Of a DNA stretch of 64,000 bases, positions 45,914 to 54,855 are shown piece by piece. Source of the DNA: a virus; the IMG/VR virus record IMGVR_UViG_3300023109_001262, positions 1 to 64,000 of that record; one strand, written 5' to 3'. The notes below the pieces were generated by a model that did not search any database, was not told where the DNA came from, and worked only from the letters and a program-made list of their open reading frames with translations. Both the position numbers and the translations under genes were made by a program. How positions within the stretch are numbered: position 1 is the stretch's first letter; each line of letters starts with the position of its first letter.

Positions 45914-47848
45914 ATGTATGATATCATTTTTATTAATAATAATTCTAAATATGCACAGGTCTCTTGGAATAAGTTAAAACAACAGTATCCAAGAGCAAAG
46001 TCTGCTGATAGTTTTGAGCAAGCTCAAAAAATAGTGTTTACAAAAATGTTTTGGGTTGTTTGGCCCGATATCGATATTGCAGATGATTTTAAATTTGATT
46101 ATCGTGCAGACGAATATAGTCAAGAATATGTTCATACATTTTTAAATAGAGATACTTATGACGGTGTAATACTTGTACCCAAACGTGCTGAAATATCAGA
46201 ACGTGAATTGCGCCATAGATTCTTTATAAACAAAAAAGAAGTAGATATTGTAGCAAGTACACCTAAGCCGTTTGACTTGTATTACATTGACACTTGGGAA
46301 GACTACGAATATGCACTTGAAAATAGTTCAACAGAAATGTTTTGGGCAGTATCGCATAACTTAAAATATAGTCTATCATACATAAACAACTTTTATTTTA
46401 GTCACCATAACAGTTACGACAGGAAAGAAAATCATGCATTTGTACATGAGGTTGATGGAAGGAAATTATACAATGGCGTATTCTTATGTTCGCAAAACAA
46501 ACCTCTCAACAAAAAACAAATAGACTACAGATTCTTAGTAAACGCTAAACAGTGGGACGATGTAGTAAGTGGTCCTAGGCAGTATGAGATATATGCAGTA
46601 ACTAACTATAATGATTATCTAGATATAATAGATCATTGTCCTACAGAGATGTTTTGGATGATACCTTCTCATGTTCAAGTACGTGATGATTTTAACTTTG
46701 AAATGTACTTTAGTCATGAAAGTGAATACGATAGAAAAATAAATCATGTATTTAAGAACGGCGAATACTACGATGGTATTATTCTATGTAGTAAACATGC
46801 ACCTATTAGCGAGCGAGAATTTAAGTATAAATTTATTACTAATAAAAAAGAACATGACGTAATTGCAAGCGATGCATTAGAATATGATAAAATTGTAGTC
46901 AACACATATGAAGAATTTTGTGAATTAGGACAAAAAGTTAGCACAGACTTCTTTTATGTAATACCTAATGACGTAGACGTAGACTGGGACTTTAACTATC
47001 ATATACCTTACTACGAACGTGAAAACATACACGTATTTAAAAACGGCAAGTACCACGACGGTGTGTTTCTAATACACAAAGATAAGTCACTTGCACAACG
47101 TGAGTTTGATTATAGGTTCTTTGTAAATAAAAAAGAAATTGATATAACTGTTAGTACGCCTAAACCATATGACATTGTGTTTATTAGTTATAATGAACCT
47201 AACGCAGATGATAACTATCGTTTGCTTACAGACCGTTTTCCTAGAGCAAAACGAGTACACGGTGTAAAAGGCATTCATCAAGCACACATTGAAGCAGCAA
47301 AGCTATGTACAACAAATATGTTTTTTGTTGTAGACGGGGATGCACAAGTATTAGAAGATTTTGTGTTTGAACATCAAGTTCCTAAATGGCAAAGAGATCA
47401 AGTGTTTGTTTGGCGCAGTCGTAATCCTATTAATGATTTAGAATATGGTTACGGAGGAATTAAACTGTTTCCGGTAAGAGAAACACTTAACATGGACGTT
47501 ACTAAAACTGACATGACTACAAGCATTAGTCCTAAATTTAATGCTATGGAAAGTGTAAGTAACATCACAACATTTAACACAGACGCCTTTTCAACATGGA
47601 AAAGTGCTTTTAGAGAATGCTGTAAATTAGCAAGTAAAACAATCCGTGGACAAGTAGATAATGAAACAGAAGAAAGACTTAAACAATGGTGCGAAGTAGG
47701 GCACGATGCACTATACGGAAAATATGCTATACATGGTGCATGTAGCGGCCGTAATTGGGGTAATGACAATAAGCATTATCCGGATAAACTAAATTTAATT
47801 AACGACTTTGATTGGTTATATGAAGAATTTTCAAAACATACCTTTTGA
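45914..47848 (+). CDS. Multi-domain glycosyltransferase-like protein: four degenerate repeats plus one DGD domain
   Basis: A 644-residue protein built of five related units: about 1-120, 121-224, 225-324, 325-419 and 420-644. Units share a start like YDIVFISYNE, a T/S-x-MFW-x-V/I centre, a dFnF strand, an HvFkNg-x-Y-x-dGv-x-L segment and a closing R/K-FF/I-x-NkKE-x-D pair. Only unit 5 keeps a DxD motif (FFVVDGDAQVLEDF, about 472-485) and the full GT-A-like domain, matching the single-domain gene at 36723. In units 1-4 the DxD position reads PDID, SHNL, SHVQ and NDVD. The repeats may bind substrate or scaffold while unit 5 is catalytic. A near-leaderless promoter precedes it. Confidence 0.6.
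   Translation: MYDIIFINNNSKYAQVSWNKLKQQYPRAKSADSFEQAQKIVFTKMFWVVWPDIDIADDFKFDYRADEYSQEYVHTFLNRDTYDGVILVPKRAEISERELRHRFFINKKEVDIVASTPKPFDLYYIDTWEDYEYALENSSTEMFWAVSHNLKYSLSYINNFYFSHHNSYDRKENHAFVHEVDGRKLYNGVFLCSQNKPLNKKQIDYRFLVNAKQWDDVVSGPRQYEIYAVTNYNDYLDIIDHCPTEMFWMIPSHVQVRDDFNFEMYFSHESEYDRKINHVFKNGEYYDGIILCSKHAPISEREFKYKFITNKKEHDVIASDALEYDKIVVNTYEEFCELGQKVSTDFFYVIPNDVDVDWDFNYHIPYYERENIHVFKNGKYHDGVFLIHKDKSLAQREFDYRFFVNKKEIDITVSTPKPYDIVFISYNEPNADDNYRLLTDRFPRAKRVHGVKGIHQAHIEAAKLCTTNMFFVVDGDAQVLEDFVFEHQVPKWQRDQVFVWRSRNPINDLEYGYGGIKLFPVRETLNMDVTKTDMTTSISPKFNAMESVSNITTFNTDAFSTWKSAFRECCKLASKTIRGQVDNETEERLKQWCEVGHDALYGKYAIHGACSGRNWGNDNKHYPDKLNLINDFDWLYEEFSKHTF
46274..47170 (+). repeat. Tandem degenerate domain repeats within the 644-residue protein
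   Basis: Repeats 2, 3 and 4 (residues 121-224, 225-324, 325-419) are about 100 residues each. Each contains T-E/D-M/F-F-W/Y-x-I/V near residue 20-30 of the unit, a 'HvFkNG-x-YhDGi/vfL' segment and an 'F-x-x-NkKe-x-D' end. Repeat 1 is a longer variant that keeps the PRAKS helix start, which corresponds to PRAKRVHG in the final domain. Confidence 0.65.
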
Positions 47849-48818
47849 CAACATAACAAAGTTTGGACAAAAAACCTTGTTAGACACTAACTTGTTTACA
47901 GTGTCTTGGATCCTTGCGAGATTTTGTAATTACAATTGTAGCTACTGCTGGCCTTATGCAAGAAGTAGTACACCCGACCATCAAACATTAGAAACATACA
48001 AAACTGCATTAACTGAAATAAAGCGACAGGCAAGAGATAACGGATTTACAGACTTCCATTTTAGTTTTAGTGGAGGCGAGCCTACGGCATATAAATACTT
48101 TGGGGAGCTCATAGAGCATTATTGCAGTGATGCAACACCCGAATACCAAAGTATCCACATGACAACAAATCTTAGCCCGGGAAGCAAATGGTGGAACAAG
48201 TGGTTAGAAACTACAAGCACTCTGCAACGTAGAAGTATAACAGCGAGCTATCACGCAGAGTTTGCTAATGAACAAGAATTTGGAGACAAATGTCTTCAAC
48301 TTATGAAAGAAGGTGTTTATGTTACAATCAATCAAGTTATGGTTCCGGAAATGTTCGAAGAGCTTTACGGACGCTTGGAGCGATTTGCCGCCAGAGGTAT
48401 TAATGTCACTCTCAAACCCCAGTCCGATCCTACCGCCAGTAGTGTGGTACATGGTTACACAACCAATGAAATCGAAACCATGCAAAAAGGGTTCCCACAA
48501 AAAATCCCAGATGAATTTAAAAGAATAATTCCTTTACTGCAAGTTGAATTAGAAGACAGCACTGGAAAAACGTACTACATAGATCAAGCAGAACGCTTTA
48601 ATGCATTTGGATTTAATAAGTTTAAAGGATGGGAATGTAATGCAGGCTATCAAGGATGCGTTATACGTAGTAATGAAGTTAAACGCAGCTACAGTTGCCA
48701 CGATGAACCCTTAGGCACGTTAGACGGCGGATTTGAGCTGTTTAAAGCACCACGTAAGTGCGTTACTCCTAGCTGTGTAAGCAGTGCAGATAGTAAACTA
48801 CCAAAGAGAAAAATATGA
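47820..48818 (+). CDS. Radical SAM protein with C-terminal Cys-rich region
   Basis: 332 residues from ATG 47820. A TTG at 47808 would add four residues, but the ATG gives the MKNFQNIPFDNITKFGQKTL start. The SAM/Fe-S motif CNYNCSYC has cysteines at 36, 40 and 43, directly followed by WPYARSS, and FSGGEPT lies at about 76-82. There is no N-terminal twitch. Instead the C-terminus has Cys-rich blocks (WECNAGYQGC, SYSCHDEP, then a KCVTPSC end) typical of a SPASM-like auxiliary-cluster region. The WxCNxG block is shared with the genes at 53818 and 54839, so these three form a subfamily. It overlaps the preceding gene by 29 bases and the methyltransferase by ATGA. Confidence 0.85.
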   Translation: MKNFQNIPFDNITKFGQKTLLDTNLFTVSWILARFCNYNCSYCWPYARSSTPDHQTLETYKTALTEIKRQARDNGFTDFHFSFSGGEPTAYKYFGELIEHYCSDATPEYQSIHMTTNLSPGSKWWNKWLETTSTLQRRSITASYHAEFANEQEFGDKCLQLMKEGVYVTINQVMVPEMFEELYGRLERFAARGINVTLKPQSDPTASSVVHGYTTNEIETMQKGFPQKIPDEFKRIIPLLQVELEDSTGKTYYIDQAERFNAFGFNKFKGWECNAGYQGCVIRSNEVKRSYSCHDEPLGTLDGGFELFKAPRKCVTPSCVSSADSKLPKRKI

Positions 48819-49420
48819 AAATAGATATACAAGATGTATTATTCTGGATGGATGCAATTCGCAACAGCGATGACAAATACCGTACACTTGAAAGCTTCTG
48901 GAAAGGACAAGTCAACAGCAAGATATGGCTTGCTGACGCACTGCGTGTAAACTACGTTGACGATGATGCTCGTATTGTAATATACGGCGGCTGGAATGGT
49001 GTGCTTTCTAGTATCTTATTTAATAGCAGTTTAAGCATTGAGCATATTACAAGTGTTGACATTGATGAAGATTGCCAAGAAACTGCATACACAGTTAATA
49101 AAAACTATGAAATAGCAGGAAGATTTGATGCAGTAACCGCAGACATGTGTACTTACACAGAACCTGCTGACATTGTTATTAACACAAGCTGCGAACACAT
49201 TACGCAAGAACAATACGAACAGTGGTTAGACATTCAACCAGACGATGCGCTATTTGTAATACAAAGCAATAACTACTTTGAGTTAGACGAGCACATTCGT
49301 TGTGCAACTGATCAAGATGACTTTATGCGCATGAGTAAAATCAAACCATACTGGAGAGGCGAATTTAAAACCCCTAAGTATACTCGTTATATGATTATAG
49401 GTAAAAAGAAGAATGTATAA
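48815..49420 (+). CDS. SAM-dependent methyltransferase (class I)
   Basis: A 201-residue protein with a class I Rossmann methyltransferase core. Motif I-like DARIVIYGGWNGVLSSILFN lies at about 51-70 (G-x-x-G after the first strand), ITSVDIDEDCQ supplies the acidic ribose-binding residue (about 78-88), and a PADIVINTSCEHI strand (about 117-129) fits motif IV. There is no DNA-methylase DPPY motif, so a small-molecule, sugar or peptide acceptor is more likely than DNA. The 4-base overlap with the radical SAM gene before it and the 8-base overlap with the SGNH hydrolase after it suggest linked steps. Confidence 0.65.
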   Translation: MKIDIQDVLFWMDAIRNSDDKYRTLESFWKGQVNSKIWLADALRVNYVDDDARIVIYGGWNGVLSSILFNSSLSIEHITSVDIDEDCQETAYTVNKNYEIAGRFDAVTADMCTYTEPADIVINTSCEHITQEQYEQWLDIQPDDALFVIQSNNYFELDEHIRCATDQDDFMRMSKIKPYWRGEFKTPKYTRYMIIGKKKNV

Positions 49421-50231
49421 TAGAATAGTAGCATATGGGTGTAGTATTACTTCAGGATTTGAACTTGCAGATTACGAACTAATGCCATCTTTAAATTTTG
49501 TTGAAATAAATAAAATAAAAGCAAAGGGAGTCGAATTCTGGAGAGACAAAATTGAAAGCAAATACTCTCTTGAATATATTGACAGTAGAGAACATAATCA
49601 CGCCTGGCCGCAGCATTTAGCAAACAAACTTAATGTTGACGTAGTTAATAGAGCTTATCCAGGAAGTAATAGTGAGTCGTCTATATATTTTTTAGAGGAA
49701 GATATTAGTAGAGGTTTTATAAAACCTACTGATCTTATAATTGTTGCTCATACAGAAAGTTCGAGATGGTTCTATCTTGACAAAGAATGCAAAAAACATC
49801 ATTGTTGTCCAGGCGGCCTACCAAAAGAGTGGAATTCACAGCTATCGCACAGATTAAGATGGCCGTCGAAATCGTTTCATAAAGATTATGTTTTACATGT
49901 ATCTAACGATTTTAACGATATGTTTCGATGGTTTAAAGATATAAAGTATCTAGAAATGCTATCAAAAAAACATAATATTTTACAAGTTTTTGCATTCACC
50001 CCGTTTTTAACTCAGTTACACAATAACATTAACAAGTTTAAAGAATACAATTTATTAAATGCATATAACTCAGTTAAAGAATTTAATTCTATATTAGATA
50101 ACTACTTTTCTTTTAATGATTTAGTTAATTGGGATGATTCTAGTCAATTGCATACATACACGCATCCTAAAGAAGAATATCATATAGAGTACGCAAATTA
50201 TATATACAAAAAAATAAAAGACAGGCAGTAG
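49413..50231 (+). CDS. SGNH/GDSL-type hydrolase
   Basis: A 272-residue protein with ordered SGNH blocks. Block I is AYGCSITSG (7-15, nucleophile Ser11 in a GCS-x-T form common in phage members). Block II is AYPGSNSES with the oxyanion Gly/Asn (about 79-87). Block III is near IVAHTESSRWF (about 105-115). A late HTYTHPKEEYHIEYA segment (about 247-261) provides the catalytic His. No signal peptide is seen, so it probably acts in the cytoplasm, for example removing or transferring acyl groups on a sugar or lipid. The gene abuts the next start without a gap. Confidence 0.65.
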   Translation: MYNRIVAYGCSITSGFELADYELMPSLNFVEINKIKAKGVEFWRDKIESKYSLEYIDSREHNHAWPQHLANKLNVDVVNRAYPGSNSESSIYFLEEDISRGFIKPTDLIIVAHTESSRWFYLDKECKKHHCCPGGLPKEWNSQLSHRLRWPSKSFHKDYVLHVSNDFNDMFRWFKDIKYLEMLSKKHNILQVFAFTPFLTQLHNNINKFKEYNLLNAYNSVKEFNSILDNYFSFNDLVNWDDSSQLHTYTHPKEEYHIEYANYIYKKIKDRQ

Positions 50232-51320
50232 ATGTTTAACTTTGAAAATTTAGAAAAGGCACAAGTCGAAATAACCAATCGTTGCCAAGCTAGCTGTCCA
50301 ATGTGCTTAAGGAATATTCACGGCGGTATAGAAAATCCTAATCTAACTAGTCATGATTGGACATTAGAAGATTTTAAAGAAATATTTACACCAAAAATTT
50401 TACAACAATTAAAGCGTATAGACTTTTGCGGAGATTTTGGAGAACCTACAGTTAATAATGATTTAATTAGCATGTGTGCTTATATTAAACAGCAAAATCC
50501 TGAACTAGAAACTGCTATTTTTACTAACGGTAGCACAAGAACACTAGGCTGGTGGAAACGCCTAGCACAGGCGCTTACAGTGCGTCACAAGGTAGAATTT
50601 GCACTAGATGGACTTAGTGATACGCATAGTTTATATAGAGTCGGAACAGACTATGATAAGATTACTAAAAATGCACAAGCATTTGCAAAAGCCGGTGGAT
50701 ATGCAGTATGGATGTTTATAAGATTTAAACATAACCAAGAACAAGTAAAAGACGCAGAAATTATATCTAGAAAGTTTGGGTTTTCAGAGTTTCATGTTAA
50801 AAACAGCAAACGATTTGGAGATACCTTTCCAGTATTAGATAAACAAGGCAATGTAACACATTATTTAGATCAGCCAGATGTTACACCTATCAAGTTCTTT
50901 GATAAAAATGATTTGTTATCTTACAAATCTTGGCCTGAAGCAGAAAAAGTTAATTGTATGGTGTTACACGATAAAGAAATTTATATAGATGCTAACTTTA
51001 CAGTATTACCGTGCTGTCTGCTTGGTAGTTTTTTATATGCAAACTATGATGAAGTTTTATATAAAAAGTATGATGTATATAAGCATTCATCTATTGTAGA
51101 TGTAGGAAAAATTGCACAAAAGGAAACTTATAGAATTGTAGAAGAACTTGGCGGATTACAAGCATTAGATGCAAAAAAAGGTTTAGAAAATATTGTTAAT
51201 GATCCTAAATGGCAAACTATTTGGCAAAGAGAATGGAGTAACAAAACATCTCCTGCATGTATTGTATTATGCGGAAAAAATACTCCATTAACACGGGTCG
51301 AAGATCAGGTAGAGCGATAA
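50232..51320 (+). CDS. Radical SAM/SPASM protein of the ITNRCQASCPMC type
   Basis: A 362-residue radical SAM protein. CQASCPMC has cysteines at 18, 22 and 25 and is followed by LRNIHGG. The usual GGEP motif is replaced by FCGDFGEPTVNND (about 64-76), a variant seen in some SPASM enzymes. The C-terminal region carries the auxiliary-cluster cysteines: VNCMVLHDKEIYIDANFTVL followed by PCC, and CIVLCGKN. The next gene is a tandem paralogue. Such enzymes modify peptides or small metabolites, but no precursor peptide is visible nearby. There is a nine-base gap to the paralogue. Confidence 0.82.
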   Translation: MFNFENLEKAQVEITNRCQASCPMCLRNIHGGIENPNLTSHDWTLEDFKEIFTPKILQQLKRIDFCGDFGEPTVNNDLISMCAYIKQQNPELETAIFTNGSTRTLGWWKRLAQALTVRHKVEFALDGLSDTHSLYRVGTDYDKITKNAQAFAKAGGYAVWMFIRFKHNQEQVKDAEIISRKFGFSEFHVKNSKRFGDTFPVLDKQGNVTHYLDQPDVTPIKFFDKNDLLSYKSWPEAEKVNCMVLHDKEIYIDANFTVLPCCLLGSFLYANYDEVLYKKYDVYKHSSIVDVGKIAQKETYRIVEELGGLQALDAKKGLENIVNDPKWQTIWQREWSNKTSPACIVLCGKNTPLTRVEDQVER

Positions 51321-51329
51321 GTAGATATA

Positions 51330-52412
51330 ATGATAAACTTTAATCAACTTAAACAAATCCATTTAGAAATTACAAATAACTGTCAAGCAAGTTGTCCTAT
51401 GTGTACTAGAAATATTCACGGAGGACTTAAAAATCCTAATATTAATAAACGTGGATGGACACTTGATGACTATAAAAAAATTATATCTCCAGAAGTTATA
51501 GAGCAAATTGAAAATGTTTACTTTTGTGGAAACTATGGCGATCCATTATTGAACGACCAATTGCTCGAAATGGTCGAGTATACTACTTCTATTAAAAAAG
51601 ATATCAAAATTACTATACATACTAATGGTAGTTTAAGAAGCAAAGAATGGTGGACAAACTTAGCAAAAGTTATGCCTAATAGTCATAGAGTAGTTTTTGC
51701 TATAGATGGATTAGAAGATACACAAACAATTTATAGAATTGGTACTAGTTACGAAAAAATAATCGAAAATGCAAAAGCATTTATAGATGCCGGCGGCATT
51801 GCAGAATGGGCTTATATAAGATTTAAACATAACGAACATCAAGTAGAAGAAGCAAGACATCGAGCAATTGATATAGGGTTTGAATACTTTACAATGAAAG
51901 ATAGTTCGCGGTGGTTAATGGAACCTAAATTTAAAGTCTTGGATAAACAAGGTAATATTGATTATTATTTAGAACCAAGTCAACATTCAACTATTAAAAT
52001 TGTTGATACCGATATTATTGGAAATTATAAAAGTATTTTAGAAAAAACAGAAATTAATTGTTATGCAAAACATGTAAAAGAAGTTTACATAGATTCTTAT
52101 GGGCATGTATTTCCGTGTTGTTGGCTTGCAATGATTCCGTATCATCCTAAAGATTTGGAACACGAATTACATGAAATTCGAGAAGCAATTTATGCAGAAT
52201 ATTTTGACTTAGTTAAATCACTAGGTGGTATAGACGCATTAGACGTAAAGAAAAAACCGTTGAAGGATATTATTAATTCAGACGAATATCAAAATGTTTG
52301 GAATAGTTATTGGACGGATAAAAAATTAATTACTTGCGGCAGAGCTTGCGGAATACAACCTGAATTGTTTTCTACGCCGCAGGACCAATTTACAAGTAGG
52401 GAAGAGCTATGA
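51330..52412 (+). CDS. Radical SAM/SPASM protein, tandem paralogue of the preceding gene
   Basis: A 360-residue protein nearly superimposable on its neighbour: EITNNCQASCPMCTRNIHGG with cysteines at 18, 22 and 25, then FCGNYGDPLLNDQ in place of GGEP. Auxiliary-cluster cysteines lie in INCYAKHVKEVYIDSYGHVF, followed by PCCW, and in LITCGRACGIQPE. Shared long blocks (VFAIDGLEDTQTIYRIGTSY here, FALDGLSDTHSLYRVGTDY there) show a recent duplication. It overlaps the next radical SAM gene by ATGA. Either the two catalyse successive reactions or they form a heterodimer; the sequence does not decide. Confidence 0.82.
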   Translation: MINFNQLKQIHLEITNNCQASCPMCTRNIHGGLKNPNINKRGWTLDDYKKIISPEVIEQIENVYFCGNYGDPLLNDQLLEMVEYTTSIKKDIKITIHTNGSLRSKEWWTNLAKVMPNSHRVVFAIDGLEDTQTIYRIGTSYEKIIENAKAFIDAGGIAEWAYIRFKHNEHQVEEARHRAIDIGFEYFTMKDSSRWLMEPKFKVLDKQGNIDYYLEPSQHSTIKIVDTDIIGNYKSILEKTEINCYAKHVKEVYIDSYGHVFPCCWLAMIPYHPKDLEHELHEIREAIYAEYFDLVKSLGGIDALDVKKKPLKDIINSDEYQNVWNSYWTDKKLITCGRACGIQPELFSTPQDQFTSREEL

Positions 52413-53821
52413 AAGATTTATATTGGCTACAAGACGAAAATAGTCGAATGGGAAAAGGACAGCGAGATGTTTTTGAAAAAACAGGATCTTATACATTTTG
52501 CGCACTTCCTTGGATACATATAGCAACAAGACCTAACGGTGATGCTAGACTTTGCTGTGTAACAAATGCATCAGGTGCTCATACAGGAGATCACGAAGTT
52601 GGTCTTGTTAAAATGGAAAATGGTGAGCCTGCAAACTTTGGTAAAGATTCATTAAAAGAAGCATTTAATAATGACTACATGTGTAGTGTAAGAAAAACAA
52701 TGATAGAAGGTAAAATACCTGCTAGTTGTACAAAGTGCTTTGAAGAAGAATCAAACGGAGTTGTAAGTAAACGTCTCTGGGAATTACATGAATGGAACAA
52801 CGATGGGTTGGATTTTGCACAGCTAATAAAAGATACAAGCGAAGATGGAAAGATTCCGCACGAAATACAATATTTTGATTTAAGATTAGGTCATACTTGT
52901 AACTTGAAGTGTGTAATGTGTAGTCCGCACGATAGCAGTCGATGGATGGAAGACTACGAAAAGATTATAGCAACCTCAAACAGTCAAACAGTTATACGAC
53001 AAATAAGTTGGGATAAAACAAAGTTTAATAATAAATGGTACGAAAAGCCAGAACTTTGGGAAGAAATTTTTGAACAAATACCACATATTAAACAGTTGTA
53101 TTTTGCTGGCGGTGAGCCTTTAATGATTAAAGAACATAGAAAATTTTTATTAGAAATAATTAAAAGAGGATATGCTAAAAATATATGTTTACGATATAAC
53201 TCTAATGGTGTCTTTGTAAATCAAGATATGATCGATATTTGGACAGAATTTAAACAAGTTAGATTTGCATTTAGTTTAGATGCAGTCGACGAACGTAACT
53301 ATTATATTAGATACCCTACTAAGTGGAAAGATGTAGAGCGTAGTTTAGAGTTAATGGATAATACTCCGGATCATATACATTGTCATATTGCCTGTGCAGT
53401 ACAGGCATTAAATGTAAAACATATTGTTCACTTTGCAAAATGGAAACTTACTAAAGGCTATAAGAAAATTAATAAGTTTAAAACAGATATCTATGAAGCA
53501 GGTGGCGGAATAATTAATCTACATTTACTGTACATTCCTACATTTTTAAGTGCAAGGATATTACCTGAAAAAGACAAACAAGAAATACGTGAACAGTTTG
53601 CAGAGTTTAAACAGTGGCTTTGGGACAATTATACACAAGATGATAACTTTTGGCACGAAAATCCTTATGGTTGGAAACGTTGGGAAGGTATATTAAGATT
53701 TATCGACGCAGAAGATCATTCACACTTATTACCTGACTTTAAAGATTATGTTAATAACCTTGATAAAATTAGAGGCTTAAATGCAAAAGAAGTATTTCCA
53801 GAATTGAAACATTTGCTATGA
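52409..53821 (+). CDS. Radical SAM protein, N-terminal twitch type (copy 6)
   Basis: A 470-residue protein. After a 28-residue leader come the twitch blocks TFCALPWIHIATRPNGDARL followed by CC (Cys31, 49, 50) and SCTKCFEEE (Cys107, 110), then CNLKCVMC (Cys164, 168, 171) with the SPHDSSRW helix start and FAGGEPLMIKEH. The RYPTKWKDVERSL and SLDAVDERNYYIR stretches parallel the gene at 42223. An insertion between the first twitch cysteines and the CTKC pair (about 51-85) is unique among the copies. It overlaps both neighbours by ATGA. Confidence 0.85.
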   Translation: MKDLYWLQDENSRMGKGQRDVFEKTGSYTFCALPWIHIATRPNGDARLCCVTNASGAHTGDHEVGLVKMENGEPANFGKDSLKEAFNNDYMCSVRKTMIEGKIPASCTKCFEEESNGVVSKRLWELHEWNNDGLDFAQLIKDTSEDGKIPHEIQYFDLRLGHTCNLKCVMCSPHDSSRWMEDYEKIIATSNSQTVIRQISWDKTKFNNKWYEKPELWEEIFEQIPHIKQLYFAGGEPLMIKEHRKFLLEIIKRGYAKNICLRYNSNGVFVNQDMIDIWTEFKQVRFAFSLDAVDERNYYIRYPTKWKDVERSLELMDNTPDHIHCHIACAVQALNVKHIVHFAKWKLTKGYKKINKFKTDIYEAGGGIINLHLLYIPTFLSARILPEKDKQEIREQFAEFKQWLWDNYTQDDNFWHENPYGWKRWEGILRFIDAEDHSHLLPDFKDYVNNLDKIRGLNAKEVFPELKHLL

Positions 53822-54855
53822 CAACCCCTATTAAGATAAAATCTACTAGAGAAGACTCTTATCTAGATATTAGATGGATGCCTAATAACGTTTGTAATTT
53901 TAAATGCAGATACTGTTTTCCAGGTAGTAATGACGGGGACTATCCTAGCCCTAAAGATATAAATCTTATTATAAAAAACTTCAAACATTTGTTAACTGTT
54001 TATAAAGAGCAGTTAGGAAAAACAAAAACACATATTGAAATTATGGGGGGAGAGCCTACACTTTGGAGAGATCTTGATATATTCGTACAAGAAATTAAAA
54101 AAGATCACAATGTTTATATTAGTCTTATAACTAATGGGTCACGAACATTGCGGTGGTGGAAAGAAAAAGGACACCTCGTAGACAATATTCATTTGACACA
54201 TCATGTTGCTCAGGCAAACTTAGATCACACAATTGGTGTAGCAGATGCTATGTATGATTTAGGAAAGAAAATTACTGTAAAAGTTTTGATGGATCCTACT
54301 TGTTGGGACGATTGTGTAGATGCTGTAGAATATTTAAAAAGGAACAGCAAACACAAATGGTTTGTTACAGTAGCAGAAGTAATAGAAACGGAATCAACTA
54401 CGTTAAACGACATTAGAATAATAACCACTGATGATTTAAAGTATACTCCGGAACAGAAAAAGTATATGAAATGGGGTATAAAACAATTACCTAATTTTAA
54501 ATGGTTTTGGAATAACAGAAATCTTATAGCAAACGGTGAAATTAGATATACTGAAAGTGTTGCTACACTAGAAAACAATAAAAAGGTAAGAGCAGAGTCC
54601 GGAACTTACATTAATAAAAATTGGAACAATTTTAAAGGATGGAGTTGCAACATTGGCGTAGATAGTATCTTTATTAATTGGGACGGAACACTTAAAGGAT
54701 CTTGTGGAGAGTTTCTTTACGGTTTGAATTATTACTACAACATACTTGACAACGACTTCGAACAAAAATTTGATACGGAAATAAAGCCAACTATATGTTC
54801 AAAGTTTAATTGTATTTGTGCTCCTGAAACACATCTAACTAAGAAGAAACTTTAG
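53818..54855 (+). CDS. Radical SAM protein, WxCNxG C-terminal type
   Basis: A 345-residue protein with CNFKCRYC (cysteines 26, 30, 33) followed by FPGSNDG, and IMGGEPTLW (about 77-85). The C-terminal region has GWSCNIGVDSIFINWDGTLK (about 277-296), then SCGEF and a closing CSKFNCICAPETHLTKKKL. It is a paralogue of the minus-strand gene at 54839 (GWTCNAG, INWDG, CTRKWCTCAADIPLTK). The two genes converge and their last 17 bases overlap antisense. It is the last plus-strand gene of the operon, and no separate terminator hairpin is visible between the two. Confidence 0.85.
   Translation: MTTPIKIKSTREDSYLDIRWMPNNVCNFKCRYCFPGSNDGDYPSPKDINLIIKNFKHLLTVYKEQLGKTKTHIEIMGGEPTLWRDLDIFVQEIKKDHNVYISLITNGSRTLRWWKEKGHLVDNIHLTHHVAQANLDHTIGVADAMYDLGKKITVKVLMDPTCWDDCVDAVEYLKRNSKHKWFVTVAEVIETESTTLNDIRIITTDDLKYTPEQKKYMKWGIKQLPNFKWFWNNRNLIANGEIRYTESVATLENNKKVRAESGTYINKNWNNFKGWSCNIGVDSIFINWDGTLKGSCGEFLYGLNYYYNILDNDFEQKFDTEIKPTICSKFNCICAPETHLTKKKL

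Noticed and set aside
34146-54855. Ribosomally made peptide system with a small precursor peptide
   Set aside because: SPASM/twitch radical SAM enzymes often modify peptides, but no small gene with leader or core repeats fits between the overlapping genes. The 115- and 188-residue unknowns do not look like precursors.
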